Below, piece after piece: positions 48,679-57,789 of a stretch of DNA of 64,000 nt. A program made the translations under genes and the position numbers. The stretch is taken from contig DATLUA010000014.1 in the NCBI GenBank assembly GCA_035533295.1, positions 1-64,000 of the forward strand, in the 5' to 3' direction. This stretch comes from JAGWJU01 sp035533295 (GTDB lineage Bacteria > Elusimicrobiota > Elusimicrobia > UBA1565 > UBA9628). The notes beneath the pieces were generated by a model. The model worked only from the letters and a program-made list of their open reading frames with translations. It did not search any database and was not told the DNA's origin. The first letter of the stretch is position 1, and each line of letters begins with the position of its first letter.

Positions 48679-50642
48679 AGGCGGCCCTTGTCCAGCCTCC
48701 CGTCTGGTGGACCGTTGACCCGCCCTTGGGCTTGGCGCAAATCGCCGGCTGTCTCAAGCATCACGGCCACGAGGTGTTCGTATTCGATTTGAACATTCTT
48801 CTTTGGAAGGACCGCCTCAAGAAATACGAAAGCCTGTGGGGATGGGAGCAGTTCCATTTCTGGAACCAACCGGAGTTCGTCTCGCGCTTCTTTGCGGAGC
48901 ATGAAGCGCTGGTCAGCCGCTACGTCGAGTCGATTCTGCGCACGGACGCGCCCGTCATCGGATTGTCCGTGCACAACGGCTCGCACTTGGCCGCCTTGGA
49001 AATCGCGCGCCGCATCAAAGCCGGCGATAAGCGCCGTAAAATCGTTTTGGGGGGACAATATTTTTTCTTCGGCGACAAGGTCAAGGAGATGCTCTCGGAG
49101 TCTTGCGTCGACGCCGTTGTCTGCGGAGAGGGCGACGAGTCGTTCCCGGAACTCATCAGGCGCCTGGATTGCTCCGGCAGCATTGAGCCGCTGCCCGGGG
49201 TCTGGATCAAGCGCGCGGGCGGGCTGATCTCCGGCGGAGAGCCTATTGCCATCAGGAACTTGGATCGGGTGCCCTTCGCCGATTTCACAGGTTTTCCAAT
49301 GGAGCTCTACACCGATCCGGAGCGCCTGCCCATCGCCGCCAGCCGCGGCTGCGTCTGGCAGTGCCGCTTTTGCAGCGCACGCGCTTTTTGGAGCGGCTAC
49401 CGCTACATGGGCGGAGAGCGCATTTTCGCGGAAGTCCTGCACCACCGCAAACTCTACCCGCCGCGCGGCCACGTGGAGTTCTACGACATCACCGCCAACG
49501 GAGACGTGAAGGCCCTGCACCGCTTCAGCCGGCTCTGGATCGACGAAGTGACCGCTCGCCCCGCGCGCGCCACGGGCTGGAAAATCAACGCCATCATCCG
49601 TCCGGAGATGACACCCGAGGTGTTGCGCGATTTGCGCAAGGCTAACTGCCACGACATCATCTACGGCATTGAGAGCGGATCGCCCAGGCTGCTTAAAGCG
49701 ATGAACAAGGGCTTCGTCGTCCCCGTGGCGGAGGAAGTTCTCCGGAATACCCGCGCGGCCGGCATCGTGACCGTGGGCAACTTCATGTTCGGCTTCCCCG
49801 GTGAGACGGAGGAGGATTTCGCGCAGACGCTCGAGTTTTTGCGCCGCAACCACGCCAGCTTCAGCCGAGTCTACGCCAGCGCCACGTTCACGAGCCTCGA
49901 GGAAAAAAGCTATCTTAAGGATCATCAAAAGGATTTTGGAATCAAGGAAGTCCCGCCCGAGCGGTTTCACAACCTCTATTGGGAAAGCGACGACGGCGCT
50001 AATACCTATCCGGTACGCCTCGAACGCTACAAAAGATTCCGTGCCCTGGCGATTTCTTTGGGCATCGACGCTTATAAGGGGGTGAACGGTTCCTTGGAAC
50101 AGGATCATCTGGCCAATCTGGCGCAATATCATCACTACGCAGGCAAGCCGTTTTCCGCCGTCGCAAATTACCTTGATTATCTTGATGGCGACCTCTACCA
50201 TGATCCGACCCACCGTCATTTGGCCGAGCAGAGGCCGGCTCTGGACGCGCTCCTACGCGCGCAAAAAGCGCTGACCAAGGCCAATCTTTTAGCCGAGGCC
50301 GTTCCCGAGGCGGAGGCCATTGGGCGGGACGTGGAGCGCCAAGTTCGCGATGGCGCCGGGGTCGCCTCTATTTTGGCTGAATGCAAAGATAGAAAGGGAG
50401 AAGCCTTTGAGTTGGCCCGCTTTCTAGCGCGGGCCTGGTGTTCCCTCAAAAGCTTGCCGGGGCAGTCTTTTCGGATATCATGGGAGGGAGGTTCGTTCGT
50501 CCTCTATTGGTCTCAGGAAAAGGCGCCGGGAATCGCGGATTTGCGCGCTTTGAGGAGCCGTATGGACCTCCATTTAAGGCTCGCCGAGGTGGAAATTCGC
50601 CGCGGCGAGGACAGGAAGCCCGCGCCCGCGTGCGTGAGATGA
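48675..50642 (+). CDS. B12-binding-domain radical SAM protein (1)
   Basis: 655 aa. N-terminal cobalamin-type domain (MKAALVQPPVWW; GCLKHHGHEVFVFDLN; GLSVHNGSHLAALEIARRI; VCGEGDESFPELIRRL) lacks a DxHxxG histidine. The cluster motif is CVWQCRFC (C226, C230, C233), with IYGIESGSPRLLKAMNKG and NFMFGFPGETEEDF following. Then comes a YWESDDGANTYPVRLERYKRFRALAISLG stretch shared with two other B12-type genes here. Members of this family often methylate unreactive carbons. A helical C-terminal part follows, as in the fused double protein. Confidence 0.88.
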   Translation: MKAALVQPPVWWTVDPPLGLAQIAGCLKHHGHEVFVFDLNILLWKDRLKKYESLWGWEQFHFWNQPEFVSRFFAEHEALVSRYVESILRTDAPVIGLSVHNGSHLAALEIARRIKAGDKRRKIVLGGQYFFFGDKVKEMLSESCVDAVVCGEGDESFPELIRRLDCSGSIEPLPGVWIKRAGGLISGGEPIAIRNLDRVPFADFTGFPMELYTDPERLPIAASRGCVWQCRFCSARAFWSGYRYMGGERIFAEVLHHRKLYPPRGHVEFYDITANGDVKALHRFSRLWIDEVTARPARATGWKINAIIRPEMTPEVLRDLRKANCHDIIYGIESGSPRLLKAMNKGFVVPVAEEVLRNTRAAGIVTVGNFMFGFPGETEEDFAQTLEFLRRNHASFSRVYASATFTSLEEKSYLKDHQKDFGIKEVPPERFHNLYWESDDGANTYPVRLERYKRFRALAISLGIDAYKGVNGSLEQDHLANLAQYHHYAGKPFSAVANYLDYLDGDLYHDPTHRHLAEQRPALDALLRAQKALTKANLLAEAVPEAEAIGRDVERQVRDGAGVASILAECKDRKGEAFELARFLARAWCSLKSLPGQSFRISWEGGSFVLYWSQEKAPGIADLRALRSRMDLHLRLAEVEIRRGEDRKPAPACVR

Positions 50643-50697
50643 GGCCGCCATTGACAATGGGGGGGCATGCCGCTATCCTTAATGAGATTATCGCGCG

Positions 50698-51870
50698 ATG
50701 AAGACATCGACCATGGAAGCTGAAGCGTTGGCTGCGGTCGCGCAAAAAACGCCCCCCACTTTCTCCGCGCTTCGCCGCCGCCTTTTAGAGCAGCGGCAGC
50801 GCGAAAATGTCGCGCTCAACAATCGGGAATGGGAAGAGAAAAAAATAATTCTTTCCAGCACCCCGCAACGAATCTTCCTGCAAATCAACGCCGTGTGCAA
50901 CGCGGATTGCGTCTTCTGCTCCAAGGGCTACGATTACCCGCTTTTCCGCATTGATGAATACAGGGAGAAATACGGGAGGCAGATCACCCCGGTGCTGCAA
51001 AAAGCGCGCGAGGTCATTCTGACCGGCTCGGGCGAGTTCATGGGCCTGCCGGACGCCCCCAAGATCATCCGCTACTTCAACAACGAGTTCCCTCACGTCG
51101 AAAAATACATCGCCACCAACGCCTCCCATCTCAAACCCGAGATTGTGGATTTAATCGCGGGCTCCGGCAGCCGCTACACCCTGCAGATCTCGCTGCACGG
51201 CAGCGACGAGGAAACCCACAAGCTCATGATGCGCTACAACTCTTATCCGCGCGTCATGGAAAACGTCCGCCGACTGATGGAGGCGCGCGGCCGCGGCGGC
51301 AATCTCTCGATTTCCTTCATGTTCGTCATGACGACCTTGAACGTGGAAAACCTTCCGGATTTTGTGCGCTTCGCCAAGGACATGGGCGCCGAACGGGTCT
51401 TGGCGGGCTATTTCTACATCTACGAGGCGCAGCAAAAATACCTGTCCCTCTATTTCAAGCAGGACTTGGCCAATAGAATCATCGATGAGGCCCGGCGCGT
51501 CGCGCAAGAAGTGGGCATCGAGGTCCGCCTGCCGCACAAGTTCGGGCAGCGGCCCGAGGCGTCCTCCAAGCCCACCTCCTGCATCGAGCCGTGGCATCAG
51601 GTGATGGTCAATCCTGACGGGGCGGTTCTTCCCTGCGACGTCTATGGGGGCTTCAACGAGAACTTGAACCAGAAAAGCTTTATGGAAATCTGGAACGGAC
51701 CGGCCTACCGCGTGATTCGGGCCGCCCTGCGTCGAGGCGGGGGGTGCCTGACCACCTGCCCGCGGCATAACCCCATCGGCATCAACGATTGGCGCGCGCA
51801 CGTCATCCACCGCCCCAAAGAGGACCGCCAAATCGCGAAGGAGTATCGGGAGGCCCTGAGAAAGCCATGA
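50698..51870 (+). CDS. Radical SAM/SPASM protein (3)
   Basis: 390 aa. The N-terminal ~55 residues are helical; the cluster motif is CNADCVFC (C67, C71, C74), followed by ILTGSGEFMGLPDAPKIIRYFN, LQISLHGSDEETHKLM and a SPASM-like end with CIEPWHQVMVNPDGAVLPCDVYGGFNENL. Its N-terminal part (ENVALNNREWEEKKIILSSTP) aligns with the joint of the double protein's second half, which supports an evolutionary link. Starts 55 nt after the B12-type gene, the largest gap in this part. ATGA overlap with the next gene. Confidence 0.85.
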   Translation: MKTSTMEAEALAAVAQKTPPTFSALRRRLLEQRQRENVALNNREWEEKKIILSSTPQRIFLQINAVCNADCVFCSKGYDYPLFRIDEYREKYGRQITPVLQKAREVILTGSGEFMGLPDAPKIIRYFNNEFPHVEKYIATNASHLKPEIVDLIAGSGSRYTLQISLHGSDEETHKLMMRYNSYPRVMENVRRLMEARGRGGNLSISFMFVMTTLNVENLPDFVRFAKDMGAERVLAGYFYIYEAQQKYLSLYFKQDLANRIIDEARRVAQEVGIEVRLPHKFGQRPEASSKPTSCIEPWHQVMVNPDGAVLPCDVYGGFNENLNQKSFMEIWNGPAYRVIRAALRRGGGCLTTCPRHNPIGINDWRAHVIHRPKEDRQIAKEYREALRKP

Positions 51871-52826
51871 ACGCCGAAACCTCCCTGAACATGGCTTCCG
51901 CCTTGCCCAAGCGCACGGTTGTTTTCGCCTGGGACATGCACTACAGTTGCAACTACCGCTGCCCTTACTGCTGGTACACCACGACCGGCTGGACGGAGCT
52001 GGCCAAGAAAAGCGTTTACAAGACGGCCAAGGAGTGGGCCGCGGTGTGGGAGCGGATGCACCGAAAATACGGCCGTTGCCAGCTGCGCATCACCGCGGGC
52101 GAGCCCTTCACATACCCCGATTTCCCGGACATCGTCAAAACCCTGACGCAGTGGCACGATGTGCAAATCACCAGCAACTGCTCGAACACCGAGGCCATGG
52201 AGAAATTCGCCGCCCAGGCCGATCCGGCCCGCGTCGAGGTGGACTGCACGTTCCATCCCCTGCAGGGCGAGTTCGAGGCTTTCGTGGAGAATGTTCTGCG
52301 CTTGAGGCGCCGCCAATTCACCGCCAACGTTTGCTACCTCGCCTATCCGCCGCAGATGCCCCGGATGGGAGAGTTCAAGAAACGCTTCAAGGACCGCGGC
52401 GTCTACATGAACATGGCCATCTTTTGGGGAAAGTACAAGGACAAGGACTATCCGTTCGCCTATACCGAGCAGGAAAAAGCCTGGATCAAGGAAGTCATCG
52501 GGTATGAAACCGGCCCCGAGACCGTCAATCTTGATCCGCTGGTCATTAAAGGGAAAGTTTGCGGCGCCGGCCAGCGCTACGCCGTGGTGCAGGCCGACGG
52601 CAGGGTCTACCGCTGCGGCCAGCTTTGCCACGAGGGCATGTCCTTGGGCAGCATTTTCGATCCGGGGTTCGAGCTTTATCCCACCGGACGGCCCTGCGCC
52701 GTGGACTATTGCAAGTCCAAGGAATTTCAAGCGGCCTGGGAAGACGAGGAAAAGCAGAAGATGCTGCAGAAAAACGAAATTTTGGCTGAGGACGCCGGCG
52801 CCGCGGCGCCGGCACAGCGCGCATGA
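51867..52826 (+). CDS. Compact radical SAM protein, CNYRC group (1)
   Basis: 319 aa. The cluster motif CNYRCPYC (C28, C32, C35) is preceded by FAWDMHYS. GEPFTYPDFPDIV, a VDCTFHPL strand and the segment CGAGQRYAVVQADGRVYRCGQLCHEG follow, ending with a CAVDYC-type motif. It is one of five similar genes (others start at 52823, 53823, 56052 and 57790). The second half of each holds a CxAGxxYA(V/N)xxxGxVYRCGQ-like stretch with a cysteine pair near the end. Overlaps the gene before and the gene after by ATGA. Confidence 0.85.
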   Translation: MNAETSLNMASALPKRTVVFAWDMHYSCNYRCPYCWYTTTGWTELAKKSVYKTAKEWAAVWERMHRKYGRCQLRITAGEPFTYPDFPDIVKTLTQWHDVQITSNCSNTEAMEKFAAQADPARVEVDCTFHPLQGEFEAFVENVLRLRRRQFTANVCYLAYPPQMPRMGEFKKRFKDRGVYMNMAIFWGKYKDKDYPFAYTEQEKAWIKEVIGYETGPETVNLDPLVIKGKVCGAGQRYAVVQADGRVYRCGQLCHEGMSLGSIFDPGFELYPTGRPCAVDYCKSKEFQAAWEDEEKQKMLQKNEILAEDAGAAAPAQRA

Positions 52827-53830
52827 CCTCCGAGCGCGCCGGAACCGCCCTGGAGCCGTCCGATAAGACGGCGTGGCCCTGGTGGAGCAACGAGGTCTGG
52901 GACCGCGTGTCTTTTACCTGGGATTTATGGTACGGCTGCAACTACCGCTGTTCCTACTGCTGGTGGGAAATGGACAACCTCTGGGCGGAACTCGCGAAAA
53001 AACACCGCATCCTGCCACCGGAGCAGTGGCTTGCGTGCTGGGACCGGATTTACGATCTTTATGGAACGACGCGCGTGGACGTGCTTGGCGGGGAACCCCT
53101 GCGCTATCCTTCGTGGAAGCAGCTTTTCGAAGGGCTTTCGCGGCGGCATCGGGTTTCCATTACGACGAACCTTTCCGTTTCGATGGCGGATTTGCGGGAG
53201 ATGACGGACCGGGTTTCCCCCGAGCGTATTCATTTCGCGGCCAGCTACCACCCGCAGTTCGCGAAGTGGAATGATTTTATCGAGAAGATAGGATTCCTGA
53301 AGGAGCGGGGCTACTTCCCGCACGTTCTGGTCGTGGCCTGGCCGCCGCTGCTCAAGGACCTTGCGCGTTGGAGCGATTTTTTTCGGCAAGCGGATGTTCC
53401 CTTCACTACCAGCGTTTTCCAGGGTCGATATGAGGGAAGGGAATATCCCGAATCCTACACGACGGATCAGAGAGCGCTTTTGGGCTTGAATATTCCCATC
53501 GCGGAAGAGCAGCGCTACCGCTTGGAGCGACAAAGCACACAGGGCAAGCTCTGCGGCGCCGGGCACGTCTACGCGAACATCAAAGGGAACGGGGACGTCT
53601 ACCGCTGCGGCCAGGATTGCCTCGGCGGCGCCAAGCCGCTTGGGAATATTTTCGATGTGGGCTTCGGTTTGCACAAGGCGCCGGCGCCCTGCCCGTATAA
53701 GCACTGCAGTTGCGGTGAGTTCGCGTTTTTATGGGAGGATTGGACCCGGAAAAAAGGGCGGCTTGAATTCGCCGTTGCCAATTCCCTGCGCAGACAAGAG
53801 GCGCAAACGCGGGAGGCCCGGCATGGCTAG
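52823..53830 (+). CDS. Compact radical SAM protein, CNYRC group (2)
   Basis: 335 aa. CNYRCSYC (C39, C43, C46) is preceded by VSFTWDLWYG. The GGEPLRYPSW stretch, AASYHPQFAKW, a VVAWPPLLKDL segment and a CGAGHVYANIKGNGDVYRCGQDCLGG stretch follow, ending with CPYKHCSCGEF. The AWPPLLKDL and GKxCxAG features recur in the next gene (AWPPFLKDL). Overlapping ends with both neighbours show translational coupling. Confidence 0.85.
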   Translation: MTSERAGTALEPSDKTAWPWWSNEVWDRVSFTWDLWYGCNYRCSYCWWEMDNLWAELAKKHRILPPEQWLACWDRIYDLYGTTRVDVLGGEPLRYPSWKQLFEGLSRRHRVSITTNLSVSMADLREMTDRVSPERIHFAASYHPQFAKWNDFIEKIGFLKERGYFPHVLVVAWPPLLKDLARWSDFFRQADVPFTTSVFQGRYEGREYPESYTTDQRALLGLNIPIAEEQRYRLERQSTQGKLCGAGHVYANIKGNGDVYRCGQDCLGGAKPLGNIFDVGFGLHKAPAPCPYKHCSCGEFAFLWEDWTRKKGRLEFAVANSLRRQEAQTREARHG

Positions 53831-54671
53831 CCCGCAGGTTCGCTTCACTTGGAACATCCACTGGAGCTGCAACTACCGCTGTTCCTACTGTTTTTTTGAT
53901 GGACGCTGGGCGGAGTACGGACGTCGCAACGTCTACCAGAGCGTGGATCAGTGGATGGGACACTGGCGGCGGATTTATGAAAAATACGGGCGGTGCTATC
54001 TGACCATCAACGGAGGTGAGCCATTCGCGTATCCCAACTTCGTGGAGTTGATGGTCCAGGTCTCGTCTCTGCACTGGCCCATCAACGTCACCACGAACAC
54101 GTCCTTGCACCTTAAAGATTTTGTCGGCCGCGTCGATCCGGCCAAGGTCTCCATCTCCATCAGCTTTCATCCGCAGTACCACACGATCGATGAGTTCCTC
54201 AAAACCGTGCGGTTCTTGAGAGAGCGCCGCGCGAACATCGGATGCATCAATTTCGTGGCCTGGCCGCCTTTTTTGAAGGATTTGGCCGAATATATCCGCC
54301 GGTTTCAGGCGGAAGGGGAGAGCCTCAAGGTTATTCCCTTCATCGGCGCTCATGAGGGTGTGAATTATCCAGACAACTACAGCGAAGGGCAAAAAAAAAT
54401 CCTGGGGCTCACCGATAATTGGCTGGAGAGCAAGCGCCACGAAGGCATGCTCTGCCGCGCCGGGCACCAGTCGGCGCTTCTTCTGCCGACCGGCAAGGTG
54501 GCCCGTTGTGGGCAAATCGGCGACCGCTATCTCATCGGGGATTTTTTCCAGGAAGGGTTTTCTTTGATGAAAGAGCCCATGCCCTGTGATGAGCAATTTT
54601 GCCCTTGCGATGAGTGGAAAGTCATCCCGGATGAAAAGCCGCCGGAGAAGGCGGGGGCGTGGCTGCCGTGA
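53823..54671 (+). CDS. Compact radical SAM protein, CNYRC group (3)
   Basis: 282 aa, the shortest of the group. CNYRCSYC (C16, C20, C23) follows VRFTWNIHWS with almost no N-terminal extension. GGEPFAYPNF, SFHPQYHTIDEF and NFVAWPPFLKDL follow, then MLCRAGHQSALLLPTGKVARCGQIGDRYLIGDF and CDEQFCPCDEW at the end. Overlaps the gene before by 8 nt and the next by a GTGA. As in the others, the enzyme's substrate is not visible. Confidence 0.85.
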   Translation: MASPQVRFTWNIHWSCNYRCSYCFFDGRWAEYGRRNVYQSVDQWMGHWRRIYEKYGRCYLTINGGEPFAYPNFVELMVQVSSLHWPINVTTNTSLHLKDFVGRVDPAKVSISISFHPQYHTIDEFLKTVRFLRERRANIGCINFVAWPPFLKDLAEYIRRFQAEGESLKVIPFIGAHEGVNYPDNYSEGQKKILGLTDNWLESKRHEGMLCRAGHQSALLLPTGKVARCGQIGDRYLIGDFFQEGFSLMKEPMPCDEQFCPCDEWKVIPDEKPPEKAGAWLP

Positions 54672-56035
54672 TCCGATTAACGTTGGTCCAATGCCCCGCT
54701 TGGGGCGTCGACGATCCGCCTCTGGGGGTGGCCCAACTGCTCGGCTGCGTGGCGCACTGCAACCATCACGGCCGTCCCTTCGACGTCAATATCCGTCTTT
54801 GGCAGGAATGCGCTCCAGAGGAGCGGCGTTTCTGGGGTCAGGATGTTCTGCCATCGTGGAATGATCGCTCTTGGGTCGCGGCTAGGGCCGAGGCATGGGA
54901 AGAGAAGCTCTCGCGTTATGCGGAGGAGATATTGGCCGATGATCCGCGAGCCGTGCTTTTGTGGGCGGCAGAAGGGTCCCAATGGTTTAGCCTTGAGATG
55001 GCCAAGCGCATCAAGACGCGCAATGGCACCGCGACGGTTTTCATCGGCGGGCCCTATTTCAACGATGCGGCCCGGGTGAGTGCCTTTATCGCCGAGCCCT
55101 GCATCGACGGAGTCATGGCTGGAGCGGGCGACGACCTGCTGGCGAAGCTCCTGGGGCTTTACCAGGCCTGCGGCCGCTGGATGCCATTACCGGGGATGAC
55201 GGTTAAGGAGAAAGGGGCCATCGCTAGCGGAGGCCGCCCGGTACCTTTTACGTTCGACTGGGACTTGGCGCCTCTGTGCGATTTTTCTGGATTCAAAACG
55301 GAACTTTACCGCAAGCCCCTCCAGATGCCGCTCGCGTCGAGCCGCGGCTGCCGCTGGTCCCACCCTTCCTGCGCGCGGGATTATTGGGGCAAATATTCAT
55401 TCAAAAGCGGAGACAGGATATTCAGCGAGGCAGCCAAGCAGCTCCACGATCAGAGATTTTGGCGGCACCTTGAGCTTTACGATCTCGACGCGAACGGCAA
55501 ACCGGACAGCCTCAAGCGCTTTAGCGAAATGATTCTTGAGAACCGTCTTCCTGAGGCCGGCTTGACCTGGAGCATGAACGCCTCGCTTGATTCGGGAGCG
55601 GACGCGCAAAGACTCGCCCTTTTCGCGAGCGCGGGCTGTCGGGAAATCGTTTACACCTTGGAGGCCGATTCGCCGCCCGTCGTGCCGCAAGCGGCTGAAC
55701 GAATTCTTCGAGATACCCATGAGGCTGGGATCGATTGCGCTGTTTTTCTCTCTTCTATTGGAGGCGCGGATACGCCTAAATCCGATTTTTCGTCTATTTT
55801 AAGCGCAGTCGACCATCTGCGGCCATGGCTTGACGGCGTCGTGATTGACAGGACGGTTTTAGACGTGCCTGCCCGTCACCGGGGCTCGGTGCCGGGCATT
55901 GCGGCGCGCGAGGAGCAACTGGAGATTTTTTGTGGGACCTTGGGAATGACGTGGTCTCCATTTTTCAGCCAGGGAACGACGGGGTTGCGCGTCGCGAGCC
56001 GCAGCGCAAAGCCCGCCGTGTTGGCGGCGCGCTAG
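54668..56035 (+). CDS. B12-type radical SAM-like protein with altered cluster motif
   Basis: 455 aa from the GTG overlapping the preceding stop (GTGA). An in-frame GTG three codons earlier also exists. The N-terminal Rossmann part (RLTLVQCPAWG; VFIGGPYF; GAGDDLLAKLL) and the later LELYDLDANGKPDSLKRF match the B12-type group. But the place of the CxxxCxxC is GCRWSHPSC: C228, H232, C235, so the middle cysteine is a histidine. Whether it still binds a [4Fe-4S] cluster is uncertain; it may be a non-catalytic partner. The radical SAM core is also shorter than in the other B12-type genes. Confidence 0.7.
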   Translation: MIRLTLVQCPAWGVDDPPLGVAQLLGCVAHCNHHGRPFDVNIRLWQECAPEERRFWGQDVLPSWNDRSWVAARAEAWEEKLSRYAEEILADDPRAVLLWAAEGSQWFSLEMAKRIKTRNGTATVFIGGPYFNDAARVSAFIAEPCIDGVMAGAGDDLLAKLLGLYQACGRWMPLPGMTVKEKGAIASGGRPVPFTFDWDLAPLCDFSGFKTELYRKPLQMPLASSRGCRWSHPSCARDYWGKYSFKSGDRIFSEAAKQLHDQRFWRHLELYDLDANGKPDSLKRFSEMILENRLPEAGLTWSMNASLDSGADAQRLALFASAGCREIVYTLEADSPPVVPQAAERILRDTHEAGIDCAVFLSSIGGADTPKSDFSSILSAVDHLRPWLDGVVIDRTVLDVPARHRGSVPGIAAREEQLEIFCGTLGMTWSPFFSQGTTGLRVASRSAKPAVLAAR

Positions 56036-56051
56036 AAAGGGAGGAAGGCCT

Positions 56052-57128
56052 ATGGGTTCGTGCGGGACGGGAGGTTGCAGCGGTTGCGGCACGAAGCACG
56101 AGGGGCCGCAGGCTCCTGAAGGAGACATGGCCGCGCACGGAGAGTTGGACGCGGCCATTCCCCACAAAGAGCAGGAATACCGTCCTCTGCTGCCTCGTCA
56201 CGCGCCGCCGTACAAGGTCCATTGGAATTGGGAGATCATGCTGCCCTGCAATTACCGCTGCAGCTATTGTGTCGTCCATAACGAAGCGGCGCAGTATCTT
56301 ATCCTTGGCGTCCCCGAATGGCGCAAGATTTGGGAGCGGATGTTCAAGCTCTACGGTTGCTGCCAGGTGCGCTTTGCGGGCGGCGAGCCGACGATTTATC
56401 CAAACTTCATCGATTTAGTCGGGATGATTCTCGAGATGCATACCGTGGATATCACGACGAACCTGAGCTTCGACATCGAAGAGTGGATTAAGAAAGTCCC
56501 GAGCCAGGGCATCGCGATTTCCGGAAGCCTGCACTTGGAGCATCAGAAGCCCGAGGATTTCTTGAAAAAACTTCTCGTCTTGCGCAATAAGGGGAACCAG
56601 CTCATCTCCGCATCCTTGGTCGCCTATCCCACTTATGTGGATAAAATCGACGGCATTAGGGCTATGTTCGAAAAGGAGAACGTTCTCTTCAAGATTATTC
56701 CGTTTAACGGCGTCTACGAGGGCAAACGCTATCCCGGCGCTTATACCGATATGGAGCGGGTCATGCTGGGGATGCAGGTGCAGCGATCGACCGATGAACT
56801 CGGCAAGACGCTCAACAAGCAGTGGCAGGACTACGCCAATGCCAAGCCCAACGATAAGAACTTCCTGGGCATGCCCTGTCATATGGGCGAGATGTACGCC
56901 AAGATATATTCCGATGGGACGGTGCGCCGCTGCTGCCACACGGGCGTCGATGTCCTGGGCCACATCACCGATGAAAATCTGCGGCTTTTCGAGAAGGCGG
57001 AGCCCTGCACGGTGATGAGCTGCAGCTGTTGGAAGCCCATGGTGGCCGGGAAATACGAGGAGAAGGTACACATGCTGTGGCAGTCGGCGGATCATCCTGT
57101 TTATCCGGTGAAGGCGCCCAATGCCTGA
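56052..57128 (+). CDS. Compact radical SAM protein with Cys/Gly-rich N terminus (4)
   Basis: 358 aa with a strong ribosome site (GGGAGGAAGG) before the ATG. The first residues are MGSCGTGGCSGCG, with C4, C9 and C12 as a possible extra metal or cluster site, then a ~45-residue linker. CNYRCSYC (C66, C70, C73), AGGEPTIYPNF, SGSLHLEHQKPEDF and a CHMGEMYAKIYSDGTVRRCCHTG stretch follow, ending with CTVMSCSCWKPMV. It overlaps the next gene (metallo-beta-lactamase type) by 8 nt. One of five related proteins in this array. Confidence 0.85.
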   Translation: MGSCGTGGCSGCGTKHEGPQAPEGDMAAHGELDAAIPHKEQEYRPLLPRHAPPYKVHWNWEIMLPCNYRCSYCVVHNEAAQYLILGVPEWRKIWERMFKLYGCCQVRFAGGEPTIYPNFIDLVGMILEMHTVDITTNLSFDIEEWIKKVPSQGIAISGSLHLEHQKPEDFLKKLLVLRNKGNQLISASLVAYPTYVDKIDGIRAMFEKENVLFKIIPFNGVYEGKRYPGAYTDMERVMLGMQVQRSTDELGKTLNKQWQDYANAKPNDKNFLGMPCHMGEMYAKIYSDGTVRRCCHTGVDVLGHITDENLRLFEKAEPCTVMSCSCWKPMVAGKYEEKVHMLWQSADHPVYPVKAPNA

Positions 57129-57762
57129 AAATAAAAACGCGTCGTTTTGCCGCTGGCGGCGGTTCGGAAAGGCCGGCGTCCGGTTGGACGCCGAAAAAAT
57201 CCTCTATATAGATCCGATCGTCATCGAGCCCGGCGCGCCCAAGGCCGACATCGTGCTGCTGACCCATGGTCACGCGGAACACTTTTCTCCGGACGACGTT
57301 GCGAAGGTGTCCAGCGCGCAGACCGTGGTGGCAGGGCCCGCGGCCTGCGTGGGGCTTTTCCGGCTCAATCAACTGCCGTTTGAAGCGGGGGAATCGAAAA
57401 CGGTTCTAGGAGTCTCCGTCATGGCGACGCCCGCGTATTGTCCGGATGATGCCCGGCATCCCAAAGAAGCCGGAGGGTTGGGATACCTCATCGAGATGGG
57501 CGGCGTCCGCATTTTCTGCGCCGGAGATACTGCTGTCGTGCCGGAATTGCGCGGCCTCAAGGCGGACGCGGGCTTTCTTCCGGTGGCCGAGGACTTGATG
57601 TCCGCCCGAACGGCGGTGGCCCTGGCTCGAGACATGGGGCTGCGGATGGCGGCGCTCACGCATGCCGAGCCGGGCTCCGCGCTGGAAAAGGATTTTATCG
57701 AGTTGGCCCAAAGAGAAGGCATCGCGGCGTGGCTGCCGGAGCCGGCTTTCGCGGCGGCTTGA
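57121..57762 (+). CDS. UlaG-like metallo-beta-lactamase protein
   Basis: 213 aa. The MBL motif HxHxDH appears as HGHAEH (H49, H51, E53, H54), so the usual Asp is Glu. GYLIEMGGVRIFCAGDT (with the second metal aspartate) and LRMAALTHAEPGSA near the end fit the UlaG/UPF0173 group, which cleave phosphoester or lactone bonds. Overlaps the Cys-rich radical SAM gene by 8 nt. The gene after it starts with its own ribosome site (AGGAG). It is the only clear hydrolase candidate inside the array. Confidence 0.75.
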   Translation: MPENKNASFCRWRRFGKAGVRLDAEKILYIDPIVIEPGAPKADIVLLTHGHAEHFSPDDVAKVSSAQTVVAGPAACVGLFRLNQLPFEAGESKTVLGVSVMATPAYCPDDARHPKEAGGLGYLIEMGGVRIFCAGDTAVVPELRGLKADAGFLPVAEDLMSARTAVALARDMGLRMAALTHAEPGSALEKDFIELAQREGIAAWLPEPAFAAA

Positions 57763-57789
57763 CGGCAGTCGAAGGCACAGGAGATTGAT

